The notes beneath the pieces are model-generated. The model worked only from the letters and a program-made list of their open reading frames with translations, did not search any database and had not been told where the DNA came from. Shown in pieces: positions 26,175 through 35,168 of a DNA stretch of 46,135 nucleotides (its first letter is position 1; each line of letters begins with the position of its first letter). This stretch comes from an uncultured Flavobacterium sp. (GTDB lineage Bacteria > Bacteroidota > Bacteroidia > Flavobacteriales > Flavobacteriaceae). Both the position numbers and the translations under genes were made by a program. The stretch is from assembly GCA_947626185.1 (NCBI GenBank), contig CANQRD010000007.1:1-46135 (forward strand), read 5' to 3'.

Positions 26175-27355
26175 GCAGTTAATTTCTTTTTATCTTTTCT
26201 TAGCAACATATATATCAAACTACTAAATACAACAAGAGCACTATAAAAAATAGCTGTTGGTATATGTTCTATTTTATTGCTATAATACCAACCTGCTAAA
26301 AATGCACCTCCACCGATACCTGCTTCTAAAGCAACATACATTGTTGATATTGCTCTTCCTCTTTGGTCTGGCGAACTAAAATCAATTGTCCAAGCATTTA
26401 GTGCAGGAGATAAAACTCCCAAAGAAATTCCATATAAAAATGCCCCAAAATACATTCCGTTAACAGTTTTAAAATAAGCAAGAACAACCAATGAAAGTGT
26501 TAAAATAACTAATCCTATTTTAATTATTAACGTTCTGCCATAAGTATCGGATACTTTACCTGCAAAAAATCGTATCAACAAAGATGAAATAGTAAAAATC
26601 ATAAAAAACATTCCTTTATTTTCAATTCCTAAATATCCTGTCCAATCAGGAATTAGGGTAAGAATAACGCCATATGCAACATATGACAAAAAAGTAACTA
26701 AGGCAGCTGGCAACACATGAATATCAAAAACATCTTTAGCTGATATTTTAAATAGCGAAAATGAAAATGGCTTTTTTTCTTTCAACGTTTCTTTCATATT
26801 CAGCAAAATAATGATAGATAATAATGCAAATAAAGCTGAAGTATAAAATAAGAAATTCATTGACGTATACATTTTTATTGTACTTCCTACCGCAGGACCA
26901 ATTGCCATTCCAGTACTAAAGCAAATTCCGTGCAACCCCAAAGCTTCTCCCCAACGTTCTTTAGGCACAATATCTGCAACATAAGCAGCCGTGGCTGTAG
27001 GTTTAAAACCAGTAGAAAATCCGTGTAATAATCTTAATACTAAAAAACCGGCAACAGTAGTTAATATCGGATACAATAAACTACACACAAAACAAACAAT
27101 AGAGCCTATTGCCATAATAGGCACTCGTCCAATCTTATCGGTTAACTTTCCACTAAACGGCCTAGAAATTCCTGCAGTTATGGTAAACAACCCAATTATT
27201 AATCCTTTGTACTCTGCTCCTCCTAAACTAGTTAAATAATCCGGTAACTCTGGTATAAGCATGTTAAAACTAGCAGAAAACAGTAAAGAACTAAAACAAA
27301 CTAGAAAAAACTGTAAATTATAAATAGGATGAATTTCGGTATTTTGAACAGACAT
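26171..27355 (-). CDS. MFS transporter
   Basis: Major facilitator with about 12 transmembrane segments in 394 aa. Loop 2-3 carries the MFS motif A, GKLTDKIGRVPIM, and the second half has a related GKVSDTYGRTLII. HGFSTGFKPTATAAYVADIVPKERWGEALGLHG is the TM4-5 region typical of drug/metabolite:H+ antiporters and quinolone-efflux-like families. Substrate cannot be assigned. It is monocistronic and converges on the EEP gene with a 4-bp overlap and no terminator between. Confidence 0.92.
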   Translation of the reverse strand: MSVQNTEIHPIYNLQFFLVCFSSLLFSASFNMLIPELPDYLTSLGGAEYKGLIIGLFTITAGISRPFSGKLTDKIGRVPIMAIGSIVCFVCSLLYPILTTVAGFLVLRLLHGFSTGFKPTATAAYVADIVPKERWGEALGLHGICFSTGMAIGPAVGSTIKMYTSMNFLFYTSALFALLSIIILLNMKETLKEKKPFSFSLFKISAKDVFDIHVLPAALVTFLSYVAYGVILTLIPDWTGYLGIENKGMFFMIFTISSLLIRFFAGKVSDTYGRTLIIKIGLVILTLSLVVLAYFKTVNGMYFGAFLYGISLGVLSPALNAWTIDFSSPDQRGRAISTMYVALEAGIGGGAFLAGWYYSNKIEHIPTAIFYSALVVFSSLIYMLLRKDKKKLTA

Positions 27356-27375
27356 AAATTTTTACTATCAATTTG

Positions 27376-27406
27376 CAAAGTTATTAGTTTAAAAACGGAC
27401 AACCAA
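27376..27406 (-). promoter_or_regulatory. Predicted promoter of the MFS gene
   Basis: On the minus strand TTG (27404-27406), 20 bp, TAACTTTG (27376-27383), a full consensus match about 20 bp before the ATG. Confidence 0.6.
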
Positions 27407-27564
27407 TAAAAACAAACACCTAAGTTTTAATTAATACAAATTTCACAATCTGTTTTTTTGATGGTAGTAAATTCATCTATCAAAATAAATAATACTACTC
27501 TTCATCAGTTATTACTTTTTTTAAAATAGTATCTTTACTTATCAATAACACAATCTAATTATTT

Positions 27565-29232
27565 ATGAAAACTGATATCGAAATTGCTCGCGAAAGCCAA
27601 TTGAAAAACATAAAAGAAATAGCAAAAACAGTTGGTATTAATCAAGAAGAATTAATACCATATGGAAAATTTATGGCAAAAGTTCCTCTTAGTGAAATGA
27701 ACGAAAATAAAATAGCTAACTCAAATCTAATTTTAGTTACTTCTATTACACCTACAAAGGCAGGAATTGGAAAAACTACTGTTTCAATTGGCTTAGCTCT
27801 AGGATTAAATAAAATTGGAAAAAATGCAATTGTTGCTTTGCGAGAACCTTCGTTAGGTCCGTGTTTTGGAATGAAAGGCGGTGCTGCTGGTGGTGGTTAT
27901 GCACAAGTACTACCAATGGAAAATATCAATTTACATTTTACAGGTGATTTTCATGCAATAACATCTGCACATAATACATTAAGTGCTTTGTTTGACAACT
28001 ATATTTACCAAAATAGAGCAAATGAAAACGGTATTAAAGAAATTTTATGGAAAAGAGTTTTAGATGTGAACGACAGAAGTTTACGTTATATAAATACAGG
28101 TTTAAGAGGTAGTGCAAACGGTATTCCGCAAGAATCAGGCTTTGACATTACTCCGGCTTCAGAAATTATGGCAATTCTGTGCTTAGCCACAGATATCGAT
28201 GACTTACGAAGAAGAATAGAAAATATTTTATTAGGCTATCGATACGATGGTTCGATGTTTACAGTTAAAGATTTAGGAGTTGCAGGTGCAATTACGGTAT
28301 TACTAAAAGATGCACTAAATCCGAACTTGGTACAAACTACAGAAAATACTGCAGCTTTTATTCACGGTGGACCTTTTGCTAATATTGCTCATGGATGCAA
28401 CTCAGTTATTGCAACAAAAATGGCAATGACATATGGAGATTATGTAATTACAGAAGCAGGTTTTGGTGCCGATTTAGGAGCAGAGAAATTTTTTGATATT
28501 AAATGCAGAAAGTCAGGATTGCAACCAAAATTAACCGTTGTTGTTGCCACAGCACAAGGCTTAAAAATGCATGGTGGAGTTGCTTTAGATGAAATTAAAC
28601 AAAAAAATGTTGATGGAATTAAAAAAGGATTGCTAAACCTTGCGAAGCACGTAGAAAATTTAAAATCATTTGGACAAAGTATTGTTATTGCTTTCAACAA
28701 ATATGCTACAGATGATGTAGAAGAACTTGCAATTGTAGAACAATATTGTAAAGACAACAACATTGGTTTTGCCGTAAACAATGCTTTTACTGAAGGTGGC
28801 GAAGGTGCAATTAATTTAGCAAATGTTGTAGTAAAAGCAATAGAAAATAATCCAAGTAATAAATTATCTTTTCCTTATGAAGATACAGCAACAATTGAGC
28901 AGAAAATTGAAGCAGTTGCACATAAAATTTATGGAGCAAATAACATTGAATTTTCTCATTTGGCAAAGAAAAAATTAACATTGCTAAAAAATACAGATAT
29001 GGAACTATTTCCAGTTTGTATTGCAAAAACACAATATTCATTTTCTGCCGACGCTAATGCTTATGGCGTTGCAAAAGATTTTACAATAACAATTAACGAT
29101 ATTGTAATTAATCGCGGTGCAGAGTTTATTGTAGCTATTGCTGGAGATATTATGAGAATGCCAGGGTTGCCAAAAGTACCACAAGCTACAAAAATTGATT
29201 TAGTAAACGGACTTGTAGAAGGTTTGAGCTAA
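27565..29232 (+). CDS. fhs: Formate--tetrahydrofolate ligase
   Basis: ATP-dependent synthesis of 10-formyl-tetrahydrofolate from formate and THF (one-carbon metabolism). The P-loop reads [19 protein letters not shown], slightly off the common TPTPAGEGKTT but with GKTT kept. [41 protein letters not shown] and [14 protein letters not shown]-type sequence ([18 protein letters not shown]) identify the family. The length of 555 aa is typical. It is a single-gene unit; a weak -7 box TATCTTTA lies at 27530-27537. Confidence 0.97.
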   Translation: MKTDIEIARESQLKNIKEIAKTVGINQEELIPYGKFMAKVPLSEMNENKIANSNLILVTSITPTKAGIGKTTVSIGLALGLNKIGKNAIVALREPSLGPCFGMKGGAAGGGYAQVLPMENINLHFTGDFHAITSAHNTLSALFDNYIYQNRANENGIKEILWKRVLDVNDRSLRYINTGLRGSANGIPQESGFDITPASEIMAILCLATDIDDLRRRIENILLGYRYDGSMFTVKDLGVAGAITVLLKDALNPNLVQTTENTAAFIHGGPFANIAHGCNSVIATKMAMTYGDYVITEAGFGADLGAEKFFDIKCRKSGLQPKLTVVVATAQGLKMHGGVALDEIKQKNVDGIKKGLLNLAKHVENLKSFGQSIVIAFNKYATDDVEELAIVEQYCKDNNIGFAVNNAFTEGGEGAINLANVVVKAIENNPSNKLSFPYEDTATIEQKIEAVAHKIYGANNIEFSHLAKKKLTLLKNTDMELFPVCIAKTQYSFSADANAYGVAKDFTITINDIVINRGAEFIVAIAGDIMRMPGLPKVPQATKIDLVNGLVEGLS

Positions 29233-29258
29233 ACATCATAAAATAATAGTAATATTTT

Positions 29259-29292
29259 AAAAGCGATTGATAGTTTTTTATCAGTCGCTTTT
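29259..29292 (+). terminator. Intrinsic terminator after fhs
   Basis: AAAAGCGATTGATA / TATCAGTCGCTTTT with one G-U pair and a six-base T loop; T-rich sequence follows. Confidence 0.8.
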
Positions 29293-29299
29293 ATTATTT

Positions 29300-29417
29300 T
29301 ACTTTTGCACAAAATTATAATTACGTTTTAATGACAAAGCATTTAGCGCGAATCGTAGTTACTATATTGCTCTTTCTTTTCAGAGGAATTTTATTATTGA
29401 TAAAAAGTACCTTTTGA
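29300..29417 (+). other. Possible small hydrophobic peptide gene (28 codons) with -7 box
   Basis: TACTTTTG (29300-29307, exact TAnnTTTG) is followed 23 bp later by an ATG (29331) opening a 28-codon ORF to TGA (29415-29417). The product starts MTKHLARIVVTILLFLF and continues as one hydrophobic stretch with a Lys near the end, so it could be a one-pass membrane peptide. No terminator follows it. It may equally be a chance ORF or a gene remnant. Confidence 0.25.
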
Positions 29418-29591
29418 AAAGTTAGAAACCATATTACTTACTTAAATCGGTGTAAAAAATAATTTAAAATTTATGATTACAACACAAGCCAATTAATTTA
29501 TCACAAAAAACTAAAAACCATTATTGTTGTTAAAAAAAAACTAATGCTTGGTTAAAAAAAAATAAATAAGAAAATTGTAAAAACATTACTC

Positions 29592-29599
29592 TATATTTG
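29592..29599 (+). promoter_or_regulatory. -7 box (TATATTTG) of the lysC leader
   Basis: Exact TAnnTTTG. Transcription would start near 29605, about 15 nt before the leader-peptide ATG. The nearest TTG (29575-29577) is only 14 bp upstream, so the -33 box is uncertain. Confidence 0.6.
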
Positions 29600-29619
29600 T
29601 GATCTAAATATAATAAAAA

Positions 29620-29676
29620 ATGAATAATATTCTTACAAAGAAGGGGAAGAAGCAAAACTTACGTCAAACATCGTGA
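29620..29676 (+). CDS. Predicted Lys-rich leader peptide of lysC-lysA
   Basis: An 18-codon ORF, MNNILTKKGKKQNLRQTS, ending in TGA. It has an A-rich upstream sequence (TAATAAAAAATG), the usual Bacteroidota translation-start context, and lies 15 nt after the expected transcript start. Four of its 18 residues are Lys, packed as KKGKK, and all four use AAG although AAA dominates in nearby genes. It is too short for the ORF track. Position and composition suggest a ribosome-sensing leader for lysine supply to the two lysine genes downstream; no expression is shown by sequence alone. Confidence 0.6.
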   Translation: MNNILTKKGKKQNLRQTS

Positions 29677-29710
29677 GCAAATTCCTTATGTGTAATAACT
29701 AATAAAATAT

Positions 29711-29745
29711 AAAAGGGTTTGTCATCACGACAAGCCCTTTTTTTT
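29711..29745 (+). terminator. Intrinsic terminator in the lysC leader (predicted attenuator)
   Basis: AAAAGGGTTTGTC / GACAAGCCCTTTT with one G-U pair and loop ATCAC, then an unbroken T-run. It ends only about 20 bp before the lysC ATG, so it must be read through for lysC expression. The leader stop region TCGTGA (29671-29676) is complementary to TCACGA (29725-29730) in the loop and 3' arm, a possible antiterminator contact. Confidence 0.8.
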
Positions 29746-29765
29746 ATAGATATAACAACGCAAAT

Positions 29766-31085
29766 ATGAAAGTATTAAAATTTGGTGGTACTTCTGTAGG
29801 AAGTCCAGAACGACTAGAACAACTTTTGCCAATTATTAAATCACAAACTGCTAACAGTCACATAATAGTATTATCAGCGGTAGCAGGAACTACTAACGAA
29901 TTAGTTGCTATTGCAGATAACTACACGGAAGGAAAAGTTAATGAAGCTAGAAAAAAGATTACCGATTTATTTAATAAATATGAAGTATTTATAGATACAT
30001 TATTCAAAACCGAAGATAGTAAAAAAACGGGAGAAGAAATCATCTCTTATCACTTTAATTTGTTAGAAGAATTGGGAAATGATTTATTTTCTACTGTTGA
30101 ATATAAAATTGTTTTAGCACAAGGAGAATTACTTTCAACTACTTTATTTCATTTTTATTTAAAAGAAAAAGGTGTTAATTCCGTTCTTTTACCAGCATTA
30201 GATTTTATGCGAATGACAGAGGATAATGAACCGAACTTATCTTACATAACAGAACAACTAAACAGTCTATTGAATAAACATCCAGAAGAAACGTTATTCA
30301 TCACACAAGGCTTTATTTGTAGAAATGCTTTTGGAGAAGTTGATAACTTAAGACGAGGCGGATCAGATTATACGGCATCATTAATTGGTGCTGCTCTTAA
30401 AGTAGATGAAATTCAAATCTGGACAGATATTGATGGCTTTCACAACAACGACCCTAGATTAGTAAGCAACACACGCCCTATTTCTAATTTAAGCTTTGAT
30501 GAAGCAGCAGAATTAGCCTATTTTGGCGCTAAAATTCTGCATCCACAAAGTGTTTTTCCAGCACAAAAAGCAAATGTTCCTGTTCGTTTATTAGATACAA
30601 TGGATTTGAGCGCACCAGGAACTTTAATTTCATCCAAAGAGCACCATGCTGATGAAATTGTTGCTATTGCTGCAAAAGACAATATTACGGCTATTCGTAT
30701 CAATTCGTCAAGAATGCTATTGGCTTATGGTTTTTTGCGTCGTGTTTTCGAAATATTTGAACGTTATAAAACACCAATCGATATGATTACAACTTCTGAA
30801 GTTGCAGTATCGTTAACCATTGACGATACTACTCATCTAGAACAAATTATACAAGAATTAAATCACTTCGGAAATGTTGAAGTGGATACAGACCAAACAA
30901 TTGTATGCATTGTTGGAGATTTTCAAAGTAATAAACACGGATATGCAACAATTGCATCAGAAGCAATTAAGCATATTCCTATTCGAATGATTTCTTACGG
31001 AGGAAGCGAACACAATATTTCATTGCTTATTCCTTCAAAACACAAAATAGAAGCTTTGCGCTCATTACACAACCGTTTATTTTAA
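29766..31085 (+). CDS. lysC: Aspartate kinase (monofunctional, LysC type)
   Basis: Phosphorylates aspartate, the entry step to lysine/diaminopimelate, threonine and methionine. The N terminus MKVLKFGGTSVGSPERL is the kinase signature, with LRRGGSDYTASLIGAAL and IWTDIDGFHNNDPRLV for Asp and ATP binding. Two ACT-like regions follow; ERYKTPIDMITTSEVAVSLTIDD resembles the lysine-sensing ACT domain of E. coli LysC (DLITTSEVSV). At 439 aa it has no fused homoserine dehydrogenase. It is co-transcribed with lysA (9-bp gap) and sits behind a terminator, so it probably is the lysine-responsive isozyme. Confidence 0.95.
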   Translation: MKVLKFGGTSVGSPERLEQLLPIIKSQTANSHIIVLSAVAGTTNELVAIADNYTEGKVNEARKKITDLFNKYEVFIDTLFKTEDSKKTGEEIISYHFNLLEELGNDLFSTVEYKIVLAQGELLSTTLFHFYLKEKGVNSVLLPALDFMRMTEDNEPNLSYITEQLNSLLNKHPEETLFITQGFICRNAFGEVDNLRRGGSDYTASLIGAALKVDEIQIWTDIDGFHNNDPRLVSNTRPISNLSFDEAAELAYFGAKILHPQSVFPAQKANVPVRLLDTMDLSAPGTLISSKEHHADEIVAIAAKDNITAIRINSSRMLLAYGFLRRVFEIFERYKTPIDMITTSEVAVSLTIDDTTHLEQIIQELNHFGNVEVDTDQTIVCIVGDFQSNKHGYATIASEAIKHIPIRMISYGGSEHNISLLIPSKHKIEALRSLHNRLF

Positions 31086-31094
31086 TTCAACAAA

Positions 31095-32258
31095 ATGATT
31101 TCAGCAGAAATAATAAATAATACAAATCTAGCAACACCATTATACTATTATGATTTACCGTTGTTAAGAGAAACTATTCAGGTGGCAAAATCAGCTGCCG
31201 ATCGTTTTGGCTATCACATTCACTATGCTATTAAAGCTAACAATAATCCAGTTATTTTAAAAGAAATTAGCGCATTGGGTTTAGGTGCAGATTGTGTAAG
31301 TGGATTAGAAATTGAACGCGCTATCGACAATGGTTTTAAAGCAAATGAAGTTGTTTTTGCAGGTGTTGGAAAAACAGATCGCGAAATTAGAATTGCTTTA
31401 TCAAATGATATTTTAGCTTTTAACGTTGAGTCAGTTGCAGAACTTTTGGTTATAGCAGACATAGCAGAAGAAATGAACAAAAATGCAAAAATAGCTTTGC
31501 GTATCAATCCAAATGTCGATGCAAAGACGCATCATTATATTACAACTGGCTTAGATGAAAATAAATTTGGAATAATGAACCATGAGTTAGAAGAGTGTTT
31601 GTCAATCTTTGAAGAAAAACAAAATAGCATAACTTTCATTGGTTTACACTTTCACGTAGGTTCACAAATTACAGATTTAGATGTTTTTAAACGTCTTTGC
31701 TTAAAAGTAAATGAATGGAATAATTGGTTTGTCGATCGAGGAATTACTGTTCCTATTTTAAACTTAGGAGGTGGTTTAGGTATTAACTACAGTAATCCAG
31801 ATGCTGAATCTATTGTTAATTTTTCAAACTTCTTTTACATTTTCAATCAATTTCTAGAACTAAAAAAAGGACAAAATGTACATTTTGAATTAGGTCGATC
31901 GTTAGTTGCTAATTGTGGAAGTTTAATAAGCAGAGTATTGTACATCAAAAATGGAGTTAAAAAAAACTTTGCCATTTTAGATGCTGGAATGACAGAACTA
32001 ATTCGTCCAGCCTTATACCAAGCGTATCACAAAATAGAACTATTAGAGAATAAAAATCAACAAAACGATGATGAATTTATTAAATATGATGTAGTTGGAC
32101 CAATTTGTGAAAGCAGTGATTGCTTTGGAAAAGATATTTCGTTTCCTATCTTAAAAAGAGGTGACTTATTGGCAATAAGATCAGCAGGAGCTTATGGCGA
32201 AGTAATGTCATCTCGATACAATCTTAGACAAGAAATAAACTACTATTTCAAGGAATAA
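31095..32258 (+). CDS. lysA: Diaminopimelate decarboxylase
   Basis: PLP-dependent last step of lysine synthesis: meso-diaminopimelate to L-lysine and CO2. The PLP lysine is in YAIKANNNPVIL (~50); other motifs are GADCVSGLEIERAI, GLHFHVGSQITDLD, LNLGGGLGINY, ELGRSLVANCGSL, and the C-terminal GPICESSDCFGKD with its catalytic Cys. AYGEVMSSRYNLR closes the active site. At 387 aa it is slightly short but complete. Pairing with lysC makes this a lysine-specific operon. Confidence 0.96.
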   Translation: MISAEIINNTNLATPLYYYDLPLLRETIQVAKSAADRFGYHIHYAIKANNNPVILKEISALGLGADCVSGLEIERAIDNGFKANEVVFAGVGKTDREIRIALSNDILAFNVESVAELLVIADIAEEMNKNAKIALRINPNVDAKTHHYITTGLDENKFGIMNHELEECLSIFEEKQNSITFIGLHFHVGSQITDLDVFKRLCLKVNEWNNWFVDRGITVPILNLGGGLGINYSNPDAESIVNFSNFFYIFNQFLELKKGQNVHFELGRSLVANCGSLISRVLYIKNGVKKNFAILDAGMTELIRPALYQAYHKIELLENKNQQNDDEFIKYDVVGPICESSDCFGKDISFPILKRGDLLAIRSAGAYGEVMSSRYNLRQEINYYFKE

Positions 32259-32295
32259 AAAACCATTTTTATAGCATTTTATTGAAATACTTTGT

Positions 32296-32303
32296 TAAAT
32301 TTG
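32296..32303 (+). promoter_or_regulatory. Predicted -7 box (TAAATTTG) upstream of the 78-aa gene
   Basis: Exact TAnnTTTG, 39 bp before the ATG, so the small gene may be transcribed apart from lysA. No well-spaced -33 element. Confidence 0.4.
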
Positions 32304-32342
32304 AAATAGACAAATAAAAAAAGTAATTTTAAAAAACAAAAG

Positions 32343-32579
32343 ATGAAATTAGGAGATATTGACGTAGCAGGAGAATTGATTGATTTAAATTTTCAGTTAT
32401 TAAGAACACAAATTTTACTAGAAGAGGTTTTAAAACACAATGCAGAATCATTAAAGTTACCATCGCCAGAAGCAATGAATGAAATTAATGAATTTGCTTT
32501 AAAATCAATTCAAAAGAAATTTCCAAATATGAATATTGCGAAAAAAGATGATGAAGCGCAAGTGCAAGCAGCAGAGTAA
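32343..32579 (+). CDS. Small conserved-looking protein of unknown function (78 aa)
   Basis: I do not recognise the family. The 78-aa product is acidic and helical: MKLGDIDVAGELIDLNFQLL, then RTQILLEEVLKHNAESL, a short loop, and FALKSIQKKFPNM with a charged, Ala/Gln-rich tail. There is no signal peptide, membrane segment or Cys. The frame is well supported: an exact -7 box upstream, an A-rich start context and a terminator 15 bp after the stop. It is probably a cytosolic protein or a component of a helical assembly. Confidence 0.75.
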   Translation: MKLGDIDVAGELIDLNFQLLRTQILLEEVLKHNAESLKLPSPEAMNEINEFALKSIQKKFPNMNIAKKDDEAQVQAAE

Positions 32580-32594
32580 TATTCAATAAAATAT

Positions 32595-32631
32595 AAAAAG
32601 GTCAGTAATAAATTGTATTGCTGACCTTTTT
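32595..32631 (+). terminator. Terminator after the 78-aa gene
   Basis: AAAAAGGTCAGTAAT / ATTGCTGACCTTTTT with one G-U pair and loop AAATTGT; on the plus strand it ends in a T-run. Confidence 0.85.
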
Positions 32632-32646
32632 ATATCAGAACACAAA

Positions 32647-32678
32647 AAAAGGAGTAATAATCAATAATTACTCCTTTT
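32647..32678 (-). terminator. Terminator after the isocitrate dehydrogenase gene
   Basis: AAAAGGAGTAAT / ATTACTCCTTTT with an 8-base loop. Read on the minus strand it is followed by seven T, placing it 37 bp after the icd stop. Confidence 0.8.
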
Positions 32679-32714
32679 CTATTTTATATCTACGTTAAAA
32701 CATGTATCTATTTA

Positions 32715-34976
<2,262 letters not shown>

Positions 34977-34999
34977 TTATTATACTAATTGATTGAGTA

Positions 35000-35007
35000 C
35001 AAATATA
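35000..35007 (-). promoter_or_regulatory. Predicted -7 box (TATATTTG) of icd
   Basis: Exact TAnnTTTG on the minus strand, 65 bp before the icd ATG; a 60-nt AT-rich leader would result. No -33 TTG at normal spacing. Confidence 0.45.
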
Positions 35008-35130
35008 AGTATATCTGTTGTAAAAATGTAGTTTAAAGTAGTTATATAACACAGAATTACCGAGTTATTATTTTGTATGATGTATAATATTTATTTCATA
35101 CTTTTTACTACTAAAAAAAGCAATTTTACT

Positions 35131-35165
35131 AAAAAAGGTTGATACAATGTGTATCAACCTTTTTT
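35131..35165 (-). terminator. Terminator after wzc
   Basis: AAAAAAGGTTGATAC / GTATCAACCTTTTTT, 14-15 bp perfect stem, loop AATGT; on the minus strand it ends in six T just after the wzc stop. It is symmetric, so it could act on both strands. Confidence 0.85.
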
Positions 35166-35168
35166 GTA

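Larger units (their letters stand above)
29233..29591. other. Intergenic region fhs to lysC leader
   Basis: About 360 bp of AT-rich DNA. It holds the fhs terminator and the doubtful small ORF at 29331. I see nothing else, and no L-box lysine riboswitch consensus. Confidence 0.4.

Noticed and set aside
28440-28781. 113-aa minus-strand ORF in fhs (and similar shadows in lysC, mutB, recF, murB)
   Set aside because: Each lies fully inside a gene with clear family motifs on the other strand.
29605-29745. Independent small RNA ending at the terminator, unrelated to lysC
   Set aside because: Not excluded, but lysC would then have no promoter, since only ~20 bp separate the terminator from its ATG.
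29620-29765. Lysine (L-box) riboswitch upstream of lysC
   Set aside because: The leader is only ~145 nt and shows none of the L-box conserved stretches I know; the short ORF and terminator explain it better.
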